From: a virus
Reading direction: 5' to 3' (one strand)
DNA: 32,688 bases
Virus record (IMG/VR): IMGVR_UViG_3300049188_000069
Coordinates: 1-32,688 of that record
The position numbers and the translations under genes are program-made. Shown piece after piece: positions 12,755 to 20,311 of this stretch (its first letter is position 1; the number at the start of each line of letters is the position of its first letter). The notes beneath the pieces are model-generated. The model saw only the letters and a program-made list of their open reading frames with translations, did no database searches and was not told the DNA's origin.

Positions 12755-13309
12755 ATGAGCGACACGCTGCCCAGCACCCACACCGCCGGCGACAGCACCG
12801 CCTGGCGCTTTGACGCGGGCGACTGCCCGCCCGCCTCCGGCTGGGCCGCCCAGCTCATCCTCATCGGCGCCACGCGCCAGGTCGTGGCCTGTACCGTGGC
12901 CGGCGAGCAGTTCGCCCTCGACGCCTCCAGCGCCACCACGGCCACCTGGCCGGCCGACACGTACACCGCCAGCCTCGTCTGCACCAAGGGCGCCGAGCGC
13001 GTCAGCCGCACCGTCGGCACCGTCCGCGTGCTGCCCGACCCCACAGCCGTCGGCACTACCGCCCGCAGCCTGCTCACCGAAGCCGAGGCCCACCTCGCCG
13101 ACCTCGAGGCCGCCTACCGCGACCACATGGCCAGCGGCAACGCCGTCGTGGCCGAGTACCGCATCGGCACGCGCATGAAGCAGTTCAAGAGCGTGGCCGA
13201 CCTGCTCAAAGCCCTCAACGCCGCCCGCGCCGATGTCGAGCGCGAGCAGGCCGCCGCCAGCCTCGCCGCCGGCGGCAGCGCGCGCCGCCGCTTCGTCGTG
13301 CGCATGTAA
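12755..13309 (+). CDS. gpW-like head-tail connector with N-terminal beta domain
   Basis: A 184-residue protein. Residues 1-98 are beta-rich and Ig-like (STAWRFDAGDCPPASGWAAQLIL, then TWPADTYTASLVC and RTVGTVRVLPDP). Residues about 105-175 are helical and contain VVAEYRIGTRMKQFKSVADLLKALNAARADVE, resembling the gpW/DUF6148-type adaptor that follows TerL in other GpA-terminase phages. It would sit between portal and tail. The N-terminal extension is known from related prophages (from memory) and may be surface-exposed. ATG 12755 lies 24 bp after element B and directly behind a hairpin. The connector assignment rests on the C-terminal pattern and gene order. Confidence 0.65.
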   Translation: MSDTLPSTHTAGDSTAWRFDAGDCPPASGWAAQLILIGATRQVVACTVAGEQFALDASSATTATWPADTYTASLVCTKGAERVSRTVGTVRVLPDPTAVGTTARSLLTEAEAHLADLEAAYRDHMASGNAVVAEYRIGTRMKQFKSVADLLKALNAARADVEREQAAASLAAGGSARRRFVVRM

Positions 13310-13327
13310 CCCTTCAGGAGATTCCCC

Positions 13328-14698
13328 ATGCTCATCAACATGCTGGCCGACCGCTTCGACGCGGGCGGCGTGCTGCGCGCCAAGGGCACGCAAGTCGACG
13401 TTGCCACGGACCTGGCGCTGCGCTGGATTGGCGACGGCGTCGCATCTGCAGTCGGCACCTCGCGCGAAACGGCGCAGGGCATCCGCAAGGACGTGCCCGT
13501 CCTGCAAGACCGCGTCAGCGGTCAGCAGAGCGCAGGGGACGCCCCGGTGTCAGGGGCTGGGAATGTGTTCGGCGTTGTCGGCCAGTCGAACGAGTCGGGC
13601 CGTGTGCTGCACACCGACCGGGCGGCCTACCCGCGCTGTTTCGAGTCGCTGCGCTACCCCGGCGTTCGGGCGCCCCTACCGGGGATCAATGCCATGAGTT
13701 CGCAGTCGTCCTCGGGCATCGAAACCGCTTACGGCGGCTGGCACTTCAAGGTTCTCGATGACCTCTATGACGCTGGCTTTGTCGGTCAGATCGCCATCGG
13801 CGCTATCGGCAGCTCCAGCATCGTCCGTCATTGGTGCGGCGGCCCACAGTCGCGCTCCAACAGTACGAAGTACAGCGTGCGCAGAGCCCCATCGGGCGAC
13901 CTGGACGACTATGGCTTCTCCGGCCACACAACGGTCCAGGGCGGGAAAGTATTTCTTGCCACCACCGGCAACAACTCCTATGCGTCGAACCGGGTTCCGT
14001 ACCGCGCGAATTCGCCGGCCACGCTGAGCAGCAGCAGCGCCAGCGCGTCAATGGACTACTTGACGGACAGCGGCGCCTTGACGACGGCCGGCGCGGACCC
14101 AGGCGGGTGGTCTGGCATCGCCGCCGGCTCCACACTGACTGATGGCGGCATCGTGTGGACGAACGTGGACGACACGAACTCTGTTGGGTTTGCAAACGAT
14201 GCGCCGCTCAACGAAGCACAGTTCGGATTCGGGTGGGATCCGCTGGGGCTGCATATCAGGCTTCACACCAGGATGCAGGCCATCCAGCCGGCGCGGGCGA
14301 AGCACATCCTCATCATGTTTGGCCAAACAGACGCCGGCAACGGCGTCACCCAAACAAACTTCCGCAACGCGGTCATGGCGAGCGCGCGATATTGGCTGAA
14401 GCGTGGCTACCGCGTGCATCTCGGACTGAGCTGCTACACGCCGACCGTCACCACGGCCGCGTACAACACGCTCAGCGCCGGCCTGAGCGACGCCCTGACC
14501 TTGCTGGCCGGTGACGTGTATTCCAGTCGCGTGCACGCTGGCCCGAACCTCTACACGGCGCTCGGTTCCACGGGCGTGATGGGCACGGGTGGCGCCTATC
14601 TGAACCCCGACAACGTGCACCTCAATGGCCTTGGCGCCCTTGCGGCGGCCGATGTCATCAGCGCAAACATAATCGCGACGCTGCGGGCCATCGGCTGA
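13328..14698 (+). CDS. SGNH/GDSL-type esterase, virion-associated candidate
   Basis: A 456-residue protein. Residues 1-75 form a small N-terminal domain (MLINMLADRFDAGGVLRAKGTQVDVATDLALRWIGDGVASAV) resembling short proteins found in phage head clusters. The rest is an SGNH hydrolase: block I VVGQSNESGR with nucleophile S87, a block III-like region GQTDAGNG (332-339; the usual GxND appears as GQTD), and the block V pair D428 and H431 in NPDNVHLNGLG. Such enzymes remove acetyl groups from carbohydrates such as O-antigen or capsule. The long Ser/Gly/Asn-rich insert (about 165-300) suggests a beta-structured extension. It has no signal peptide and lies 18 bp after the connector gene with an AGGAG box, so it is probably part of the particle. 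Confidence 0.75.
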   Translation: MLINMLADRFDAGGVLRAKGTQVDVATDLALRWIGDGVASAVGTSRETAQGIRKDVPVLQDRVSGQQSAGDAPVSGAGNVFGVVGQSNESGRVLHTDRAAYPRCFESLRYPGVRAPLPGINAMSSQSSSGIETAYGGWHFKVLDDLYDAGFVGQIAIGAIGSSSIVRHWCGGPQSRSNSTKYSVRRAPSGDLDDYGFSGHTTVQGGKVFLATTGNNSYASNRVPYRANSPATLSSSSASASMDYLTDSGALTTAGADPGGWSGIAAGSTLTDGGIVWTNVDDTNSVGFANDAPLNEAQFGFGWDPLGLHIRLHTRMQAIQPARAKHILIMFGQTDAGNGVTQTNFRNAVMASARYWLKRGYRVHLGLSCYTPTVTTAAYNTLSAGLSDALTLLAGDVYSSRVHAGPNLYTALGSTGVMGTGGAYLNPDNVHLNGLGALAAADVISANIIATLRAIG

Positions 14699-14719
14699 TT
14701 TTCCATCCCCTCCGCGAGT

Positions 14720-14911
14720 CTAGCCCGCTTCGGCGGGCTTTTTCTTGGCCGGCTTCGGGGTCCAGTCGTCGAGGAGCGCCTCAAACCGCTCCTTGCCGGC
14801 GGCGTCGATCTTCGCCCAGTGATGCGGCTTGAGCCGGATGGACCGCTGCACGCGGCGTTCGCCTTCCGGCAGAGGAGGGCGGCCGCCGAGGTTCTTGGAT
14901 TCGGTTTTCAT
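14720..14911 (-). CDS. Arc-like ribbon-helix-helix DNA-binding protein candidate
   Basis: A 63-residue basic protein. VQRSIRLKPHHWAKIDAAGKERFEALLDDW looks like a ribbon-helix-helix pattern (a beta strand QRSIRL and two helices), with a Gly/Arg/Pro-rich arm in front and a Lys/Pro/Ala-rich tail. It reads opposite to its neighbours and is divergent from the integrase gene across 88 bp containing two inverted repeats, the layout of an autoregulated repressor controlling a recombinase. Its last codons overlap the intrinsic terminator that ends the esterase transcript. Confidence 0.65.
   Translation of the reverse strand: MKTESKNLGGRPPLPEGERRVQRSIRLKPHHWAKIDAAGKERFEALLDDWTPKPAKKKPAEAG
14722..14746 (+). 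terminator. Intrinsic terminator after the esterase gene
   Basis: AGCCCGC, TTCG tetraloop, GCGGGCT, then TTTTTCTT: a 7-bp GC-rich stem followed by a U-run on the plus strand, 23 bp after the esterase stop. It overlaps the 3' end of the Arc-like gene on the other strand. It should stop late transcription before the integrase and portal genes unless antiterminated. Confidence 0.8.
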
Positions 14912-14922
14912 GCTGGATTATT

Positions 14923-14989
14923 GCATCACGCAAACCGGGGGTGTGATGCGTTAGGTTTTTGGGATTCAATAACGTCATGTTCCCTAACG
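14923..14989. promoter_or_regulatory. Divergent Arc-like/integrase control region
   Basis: Two inverted repeats lie between the divergent genes: GCATCAC (14923-14929) with GTGATGC (14943-14949), and CGTTAGG (14949-14955) with CCTAACG (14983-14989). They are plausible operators for the Arc-like protein or integrase-binding sites. No convincing sigma-70 promoter was found here, though the DNA is AT-rich relative to its surroundings. Confidence 0.55.
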
Positions 14990-14999
14990 GCGCAACAAC

Positions 15000-16091
15000 A
15001 TGACAGCGAATCACCTGGCGAGCGTTCTGGAGTCGATAGCGTGCGCAATTCGCGCGCTGCCAGTGCAAGCCGCCGAAGTGGCCATTGCTCCGCCTGCCGC
15101 TGCTGCGGCTGCGCCGGCCCAGATGCCAGCGCCTCCGGTGCCCATCCCGCCGCCGGCCCCAACTCCCACTCCGCCCGCGGCGGCGGCGGCGCAGGAGCAG
15201 GCCGATGGCGAGTCGCTGGCGGGGTGGCTCGTCACCTTCCGCAGCATCATCAAGGAGCGTGGCTACTCGGCCCAAACGCTGAAGAACCGCGGCACCTGCA
15301 TCAACTACATCGAGGCGCAGCTCGGCGCGAGGCCGCTGCGCGCCATCAAGCCGCACGAGATCGCCACGGTGCTGAAGAAGTGCTCACCGCACAAGGCGGG
15401 CCGCGTGCTCATGGAGCTGCGCGACATCTACGTCGAGGCCATTGCCAATGGTGCTGCGGAAAGCAATCCAGCCGCGCACGTCAAGAAGCCCGCGAGCCCA
15501 GGCCTGCGCAAGCGCCTGACGCTGGAGACGTGGCAGGCGATGCTCGCCAAGGCGAAGACCAGCGCGCAGCAGTGGCTGCCGCTCATGCTGTTGCTGGCGC
15601 TGCACACCGGCCAGCGCCGCGCCGACCTGGCCAAGATGCGCTTCGGCGACGTCGTTGATGGTCATCTCAGGGTTGAGCAGCAAAAGAAGGCCCGCAAGAA
15701 GATCGGCGCGCGGCTAGCCATCCCGCTCAACCTGCGGCTGCGCGCCACCGGTCTGACGCTCGGCCAGGTCATCGAGCTGTGCAAGACGGCAGGCAAGCCC
15801 GGCGAGCACATGCTGCGCCAGGCGAACGGAAGGCCCATCGAGATGTCGTCGCTCAGCGCGCGGTTCCGTGAACTGATCGTGTCCGTCTGCGGCGATGACG
15901 CCTACCAGCAGTTCGAGTGGCCGTCGCTGCACGAAGTCCGCAGCCTCAGTGCGCGCACCTACATTGCCGAGGGCATGTCGCCGCCCACGGTCCAGACCCT
16001 GCTCGGCCACGCCCATGCGGAGATGACTGCGATCTACCTCAACGATCGCGGCTTGACCGAGGCGGAATGGAAAACGGTCGAGTGCGTGTGA
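15000..16091 (+). CDS. Lambda-type tyrosine integrase inside the late region
   Basis: A 363-residue site-specific recombinase. Residues 30-68 are an Ala/Pro-rich linker after a short N-terminal helix. Residues 72-165 form the core-binding domain. The catalytic domain carries R206 (HTGQRRADL), a Lys near 229-234, H311 and R314 (LHEVRSLSAR), H337 (LLGHAHAEM) and Y346 (AIYLND). All expected catalytic residues are present, so it should be active. HEVRSLSAR and the following LLGH resemble lambda Int. ATG 15000 lacks a strong ribosome-binding site. It lies between the esterase and portal genes, where an integrase is not expected, behind a terminator and beside a divergent Arc-like gene. It ends nine bases before element C. 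It may serve the phage or a mobile cassette. Confidence 0.88.
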   Translation: MTANHLASVLESIACAIRALPVQAAEVAIAPPAAAAAAPAQMPAPPVPIPPPAPTPTPPAAAAAQEQADGESLAGWLVTFRSIIKERGYSAQTLKNRGTCINYIEAQLGARPLRAIKPHEIATVLKKCSPHKAGRVLMELRDIYVEAIANGAAESNPAAHVKKPASPGLRKRLTLETWQAMLAKAKTSAQQWLPLMLLLALHTGQRRADLAKMRFGDVVDGHLRVEQQKKARKKIGARLAIPLNLRLRATGLTLGQVIELCKTAGKPGEHMLRQANGRPIEMSSLSARFRELIVSVCGDDAYQQFEWPSLHEVRSLSARTYIAEGMSPPTVQTLLGHAHAEMTAIYLNDRGLTEAEWKTVECV

Positions 16092-16100
16092 CCACAGGAG

Positions 16101-16127
16101 CGGAACAACTCACCCCCCTGAGTTCCG
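16101..16127. repeat. 27-bp dyad element, copy C, in the portal gene leader
   Basis: CGGAACAACTC, 8-bp spacer, GAGTTCCG. The arms match copy B exactly; the spacers differ. It begins nine bases after the integrase stop and ends exactly 24 bp before the portal ATG at 16152, as copy B does before its gene. The 24-bp segments after B and C share 14 of 24 aligned positions. Confidence 0.8.
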
Positions 16128-16151
16128 CACCCCTCAGCACGATGCCCACCC

Positions 16152-17723
16152 ATGGCATCGCTGCTCACCAAGCTCGCAAACCGCCTGGGCCTCCACACCG
16201 AAGCCCAGGCGCGCGGCCGTGAGCTGAGCGCGGGCCGCCGCGTCGCGGCGGTGGCGAACGCGCAGCAGCGCAGCCTGCTCGCCGCGCTCACCACCAACGA
16301 CGTCGCCAGCTGGCAGGCCGACGGCCTGCACATCAACGCCGACACCGACGCGGGCCTCGCCACCGTCATCGCCCGCAGCCGCGACGCCGCGCGCAACAAC
16401 CCTTTCGCGCGGCGCTTCCTCGGCATGGTCCGCCGCAACGTGCTGGGCCCGCAGGGCGTGCGCCTGCAGGTGCGCCTGCGAACCGAGGGCGGCCTCAAGA
16501 CCGGCGTCAACGCCGCCATCGAGGGCGCCTACGGTGCCTGGGGCCGCCAGGGCGCGTGCGACGTGACGGGCCGCTACACCCGTCAGGATCTCGACCGCCT
16601 GGCCCTGCGCCACGTGGCTGTCGACGGCAGCGTCTTCTGCCGCTTCCTTGCCGGCCGCGGGCCGCACGGTCTGCAGCTGCAGCTGCTGCCCATCGACGTG
16701 CTGGCCCGGACCCACCGCGCCGACCTTGCCGACGGCGCCCGCATCCGCCAGGGCATCGAGGTCGACGCCTTCGGCGCCGTGCGCGCCTACTGGCTGCGCG
16801 GCACCGACCCCGCCGCGCTCGACCCGCTGGCGACCGCCCGCAACTTCGTGCGCGTGCCCGCTGCCGAGATGCTGCACCTGCAGCTGCCCGATGAAGCCCT
16901 GCAGCTGCTCGGCGTGCCGTGGATGCAGGCCGGCCTCAAGCCCATGTACCAGGCGGCCGACTTCGCCGCCTCCGGCCTCAACAAGGCGCGCGAGAGCGCC
17001 AAGCGCGGCGGCTTCTTCGAGATGCACCCGGACGCTGCGCCGCCCGCCGCCATGGAAGACGGCAAGGCCGCCGACGGCACGCCATTCCAGACGCTGCAGG
17101 ACGGCACTTGGGACGTGCTGCCACATGGCCTGAAGGCCTCGCCCTTCGAGAGCGACTACCCCAACATCGAATACGGCCAGTTCATCAAGGACTGCCTGCG
17201 CAACATCGCCAGCGCGCTCGAGGTCAGCTACATCAGCCTCGGCAACGACCTGAGCGACGTGAACTACTCCAGCGGCCAGCTGGGTCTGGGCGACGAACGC
17301 ACGCTGTGGCTCGAGCTGCAGGAGTGGTTCGTCGCCCACTGGAGCCAGCCCATCTATGAGCGCTGGTTGAAGTACGCCCTCGTGGCCGCGCCCGAGCTGT
17401 CGAGCCTCAGCTTCGCGCGCATCGACACCTACGCCGCGGCCGCGCGCTGGCAAACCCACACCTGGCAGCCGCTGGACCCGCTCAAGACCATCGAAGCCCA
17501 GCGCAGCCGGCTGGAAGGCCGTATCACCAGCCCGCAGCGTGTCATGGCCGAGAACGGCGACGACCCCGACGAGGTGCTCGCCGAGTGGGTCGAGTGGGAC
17601 GAGAAGCTCACTGCCGCTGGCCTGGCCGGCGTCGATGACGAAGACCCCGAAGCAGCCGCCGCCGCCAAGGCCCGCCGCCTGCACCTCATCACCGGTGGCC
17701 TCGGCGCCACCGGCACGGAGTGA
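16152..17723 (+). CDS. Phage portal protein, lambda GpB type
   Basis: A 523-residue protein forming the dodecameric DNA channel at one capsid vertex. Recognisable features of the lambda-type family are the N-terminal WQADGLHINADTDAGLATVIARSRDAARNNPFARRFLGMVRRNVLGPQG segment, the DGSVFCRFLAGRGPHGLQLQLLPIDVLA strand region, and NDLSDVNYSSGQLGLGDERTLWLELQEWFVAHWSQPIYERWL in the C-terminal half. Its length fits the family. ATG 16152 lies 24 bp after element C with no clear Shine-Dalgarno box. Terminal residues are Ala-rich and probably disordered. It is the first gene of the downstream head cluster and ends three bases before the protease-capsid gene. Confidence 0.93.
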   Translation: MASLLTKLANRLGLHTEAQARGRELSAGRRVAAVANAQQRSLLAALTTNDVASWQADGLHINADTDAGLATVIARSRDAARNNPFARRFLGMVRRNVLGPQGVRLQVRLRTEGGLKTGVNAAIEGAYGAWGRQGACDVTGRYTRQDLDRLALRHVAVDGSVFCRFLAGRGPHGLQLQLLPIDVLARTHRADLADGARIRQGIEVDAFGAVRAYWLRGTDPAALDPLATARNFVRVPAAEMLHLQLPDEALQLLGVPWMQAGLKPMYQAADFAASGLNKARESAKRGGFFEMHPDAAPPAAMEDGKAADGTPFQTLQDGTWDVLPHGLKASPFESDYPNIEYGQFIKDCLRNIASALEVSYISLGNDLSDVNYSSGQLGLGDERTLWLELQEWFVAHWSQPIYERWLKYALVAAPELSSLSFARIDTYAAAARWQTHTWQPLDPLKTIEAQRSRLEGRITSPQRVMAENGDDPDEVLAEWVEWDEKLTAAGLAGVDDEDPEAAAAAKARRLHLITGGLGATGTE

Positions 17724-17726
17724 CCC

Positions 17727-19694
17727 ATGCCCACCATCATTGACCGCAACACCCTGCCCGACAACGTCCGCAAGGCCCTCGCCGAGCCGCAGAAGCGCGC
17801 CATGGTCTATGAGCGCGGCGCCATCGACAAAGAGGCCCGCACTGTCGAACTGTGCTTCGCCAGCGATGCGCCCTATGAGCGCTGGTGGGGCGTCGAGATC
17901 CTCGATTGCACCGGCTCGGCGGTGAACCTGGAGCGGCTCAACAACCGCCACCCGCTGCTGCTGGACCACAACACACGCGATCAGATCGGCGTCGTGGAAA
18001 AGGCCTGGGTCGACAGCGACCGCAAGTGCCGCGCCACCGTCAAGTTCAGCCGCTCGGCCCGCGCCGAGGAAATCTTCCAGGACGTGCTCGACGGCATCCG
18101 CGAGCTCGTCTCGGTCGGCTACTCCATCGACGACATGGTGCTGGAGAGCCGCACCGACGACGAAGCCACCTACCGCGTCACTGCGTGGACCCCCTACGAG
18201 GTGTCCATCGTGTCCATCCCCGCCGACGCCTCCGTGGGCGTGGGCCGTTCCCTGGCCGCCGAGGCCGCAACCGCTCAACCCAAGGAGACCCGCACCATGA
18301 GCGATCCCGTCACCACCGCCCCGGCGCCCGCACCCGCGCCGGACATCCGCGTCATCGCCAGCCAGGCCGCCACGGCCGAACGCGAGCGCGCCAACGCCAT
18401 CCGCGCCATGGGCCACGCCCACAGCCTGGCCGATGAAGCCACCGCCGCCATCAACGACGGCGCCAGCGTCGACGCCTTCCGCGAGCTGGTGCTCAAGAAG
18501 CTCGAGGAGCGCGGCAAGATCAAGCCCACCGTCAGCCCCGAGCTGGGCCTGAGCGAGCGCGAGCAGCAGCGGTTCAGCATGACGCGTCTCATGTATGCGC
18601 TGCTGGAGCCGAACGACAAGGAAGCCCAGAAGCGCGCCGCCTTCGAAATCGAGTGCTCGGTGGAGGCCCGCAAGCTGCGCCCGCTGGACGAGAAGGCCGA
18701 AAACTACGCACACCGCCAAGCCGGCTACACCGTGCCGGTCGATGTGCTCAAGGGCAGCATCGCCCGCGAGGCCAAGGTGGCCGAGGCCGTGCGCGCCATG
18801 CTGGCGCAGCGTGACCTGACGGTCGGCACCGCCACCGCCGGCGGCAACCTGGTCGCTACCGACCTGCTGGCCGGCAGTTTCATCGACCTGCTTCGCAACC
18901 GCATGGTGTTGGCCCAGCTTGGCGCCACGGTGCTGGACGGCCTCACCGGCAACATCGCCATCCCGAGCCAGACGGCCGGCGCCAGCACCTACTGGGTGGC
19001 CGAAGGCGTGAACGTCACCGAGAGCCAGGCGGCATTCGGCCAGGTCACGCTGACGCCCAAGACTGTCGGCATGTTCACCGACTTCAGCCGCAAGACGCTG
19101 CTGCAAACCACGCCTGCCATCGAGGCGCTGGTGCGGGCGGACCTGGCCAACGGCATCGCGGCCGAGATCGACCGTGTCGGCCTGTGCGGCAGCGGCAGCG
19201 GCGCCGAGCCGCGCGGTGTGATCAACACCGCCGGCATCGGCGCTGTGGCGGGGGGCACCAACGGCGCAGCGCCCACCTACCCGCACATGGTTGGCCTGGA
19301 AGAGGCCGTCGGCATCGCCAACGCCGACGTGGGTGGCATGAGCTACGTGAGCAACGCCAAGATGCGCGCGCAGCTCAAGCTCACGCAGGTGTTCAGCGGC
19401 ACCAGCGGCGAGCCGGTGTGGAAGGGCGACGAGGTCAACGGCTACCGCGCCGTGGCTACCAACAGCATGCCCAGCAACCTCACCAAGGGCACGGCCAACG
19501 GCGTCTGTTCAGCCATCGCCTTCGGCAATTGGAGCGACCTGCTGCTGGGCTTCTGGAGCGGGCTGGACTTGATCCTCGACCCGTATGCGCTGGCCACCCA
19601 GGGCGGCCGCCGCATCGTCGCGCTGCAGGACTGCGACACGGCCGTGCGCCGCGCCGCCAGCTTCGCGGCCATGTTGGACGCGCTGCGCGTCTGA
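17727..19694 (+). CDS. Prohead protease-major capsid fusion protein (HK97 fold)
   Basis: A 655-residue fusion. Residues 1-180 form the prohead protease (AMVYERGAIDKEARTVELCFASDAPYERWWGVEIL, HPLLLDHN with a candidate catalytic His near 74, and VSVGYSID with a candidate Ser near 129). Residues 191-340 are helical and scaffold-like (AERERANAIRAMGHAHSLADEATAAINDG). Residues about 350-655 are the HK97-type capsid (GGNLVATDLLAGSFIDLLRNRMVLAQLGATVLDGLTGNIAIP, then GAEPRGVINT). The protease presumably cleaves itself and the scaffold part off during maturation. Fusions of this kind are known. A strong internal start at 18297 could supply extra capsid chains without protease. Confidence 0.92.
   Translation: MPTIIDRNTLPDNVRKALAEPQKRAMVYERGAIDKEARTVELCFASDAPYERWWGVEILDCTGSAVNLERLNNRHPLLLDHNTRDQIGVVEKAWVDSDRKCRATVKFSRSARAEEIFQDVLDGIRELVSVGYSIDDMVLESRTDDEATYRVTAWTPYEVSIVSIPADASVGVGRSLAAEAATAQPKETRTMSDPVTTAPAPAPAPDIRVIASQAATAERERANAIRAMGHAHSLADEATAAINDGASVDAFRELVLKKLEERGKIKPTVSPELGLSEREQQRFSMTRLMYALLEPNDKEAQKRAAFEIECSVEARKLRPLDEKAENYAHRQAGYTVPVDVLKGSIAREAKVAEAVRAMLAQRDLTVGTATAGGNLVATDLLAGSFIDLLRNRMVLAQLGATVLDGLTGNIAIPSQTAGASTYWVAEGVNVTESQAAFGQVTLTPKTVGMFTDFSRKTLLQTTPAIEALVRADLANGIAAEIDRVGLCGSGSGAEPRGVINTAGIGAVAGGTNGAAPTYPHMVGLEEAVGIANADVGGMSYVSNAKMRAQLKLTQVFSGTSGEPVWKGDEVNGYRAVATNSMPSNLTKGTANGVCSAIAFGNWSDLLLGFWSGLDLILDPYALATQGGRRIVALQDCDTAVRRAASFAAMLDALRV
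18282..18299 (+). promoter_or_regulatory. Internal ribosome-binding site and in-frame ATG within the protease-capsid gene
   Basis: AAGGAG (18282-18287), nine bases, then ATG 18297, in frame at residue 191 exactly between the protease and scaffold domains. Initiation here would give a 465-residue scaffold-capsid protein. This is analogous in layout to lambda C/Nu3, where the smaller protein starts inside the protease gene. Confidence 0.65.
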
Positions 19695-19755
19695 CGAGCC
19701 AGCAACCGGCGCCGAACCCGGCGCCGGGCCTCGCCCACCTCACCGAGAGCCCCAA

Positions 19756-20028
19756 ATGAAGATCCTCGTCACCCAAGACACCTTCGCCCCGTCGCTCGAC
19801 GGCCCCACCTTCATCAGCGTCAACGAAGTCATCGACATCGAGCCCGACCACGGCCACGCCATCGTCGTCGCTGGCAAGGGCCTCTACGTCGACGCGAAGG
19901 ACGCCAAGGGTCGTCCGGCCCATCTGGTGGCCAGCGACAAGCGCCTGGAGGCCGCCGCCGAGCTGCGCGCTGCCGCCGTGGCCGAAGCCAAGGCCAAGGC
20001 GAAGAAGCCCGAGAAGACCGAGGCCTGA
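19756..20028 (+). CDS. Small head-region protein
   Basis: A 90-residue protein, MKILVTQDTFAPSLDGPTFISVNEVIDIEPDHGHAIVVAGKGLYV, with a beta-rich N-terminal half and a highly charged Ala/Lys/Glu C-terminal helix. It lies between the capsid gene and the gpFII-like gene, the position of head-completion or gpFI-like proteins. No sequence motif confirms that role. ATG 19756 is preceded by GAGAGC. Translation is probably independent of the capsid gene 61 bp upstream. Confidence 0.7.
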   Translation: MKILVTQDTFAPSLDGPTFISVNEVIDIEPDHGHAIVVAGKGLYVDAKDAKGRPAHLVASDKRLEAAAELRAAAVAEAKAKAKKPEKTEA

Positions 20029-20033
20029 TCGCC

Positions 20034-20306
20034 ATGCCGTTCGACGACGACCTCGCCGCCATGCTCGCCGACGCCGGCGAAGCCATGACGCTCGCCGGCC
20101 AGCCCATCCACGGGCTGTTCGACGCCGCGGGCGAGGTCGTGCTCGACGGCATCGTCACCACCGCCACCACGGCCGAGGTGCTCGCCACCGTTGGCGCGCA
20201 GGCCGGCCAGACGCTGGTGCGCCATGGCGTGAGCTACCTCGTGCGCCAGGCGCTGCCCGTGCCGCCCGATGGCGCGCTGGTGCAACTCATCCTCGCCAAG
20301 GCCTGA
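20034..20306 (+). CDS. Head-tail joining protein, gpFII-like
   Basis: A 90-residue protein. The pattern MPFDDDLAAMLADAGEAMTLAGQPIHGLFDAAGEVV, followed by LVRHGVSYLVRQALPVPPDGALVQLIL, fits the short gpFII/phage-attachment family, whose members have a beta-barrel core and plug the connector to form the tail attachment site. Length and gene order (after capsid, before tail terminator) agree. It begins five bases after the previous stop and ends five bases before the next gene. Confidence 0.8.
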   Translation: MPFDDDLAAMLADAGEAMTLAGQPIHGLFDAAGEVVLDGIVTTATTAEVLATVGAQAGQTLVRHGVSYLVRQALPVPPDGALVQLILAKA

Positions 20307-20311
20307 CACCC

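Noticed and set aside
16134-19286. Very long minus-strand open frame (about 1050 codons)
   Set aside because: It lies antisense to the portal and protease-capsid genes, which have clear family motifs. Long antisense frames are expected in GC-rich coding DNA, and its product is low-complexity.
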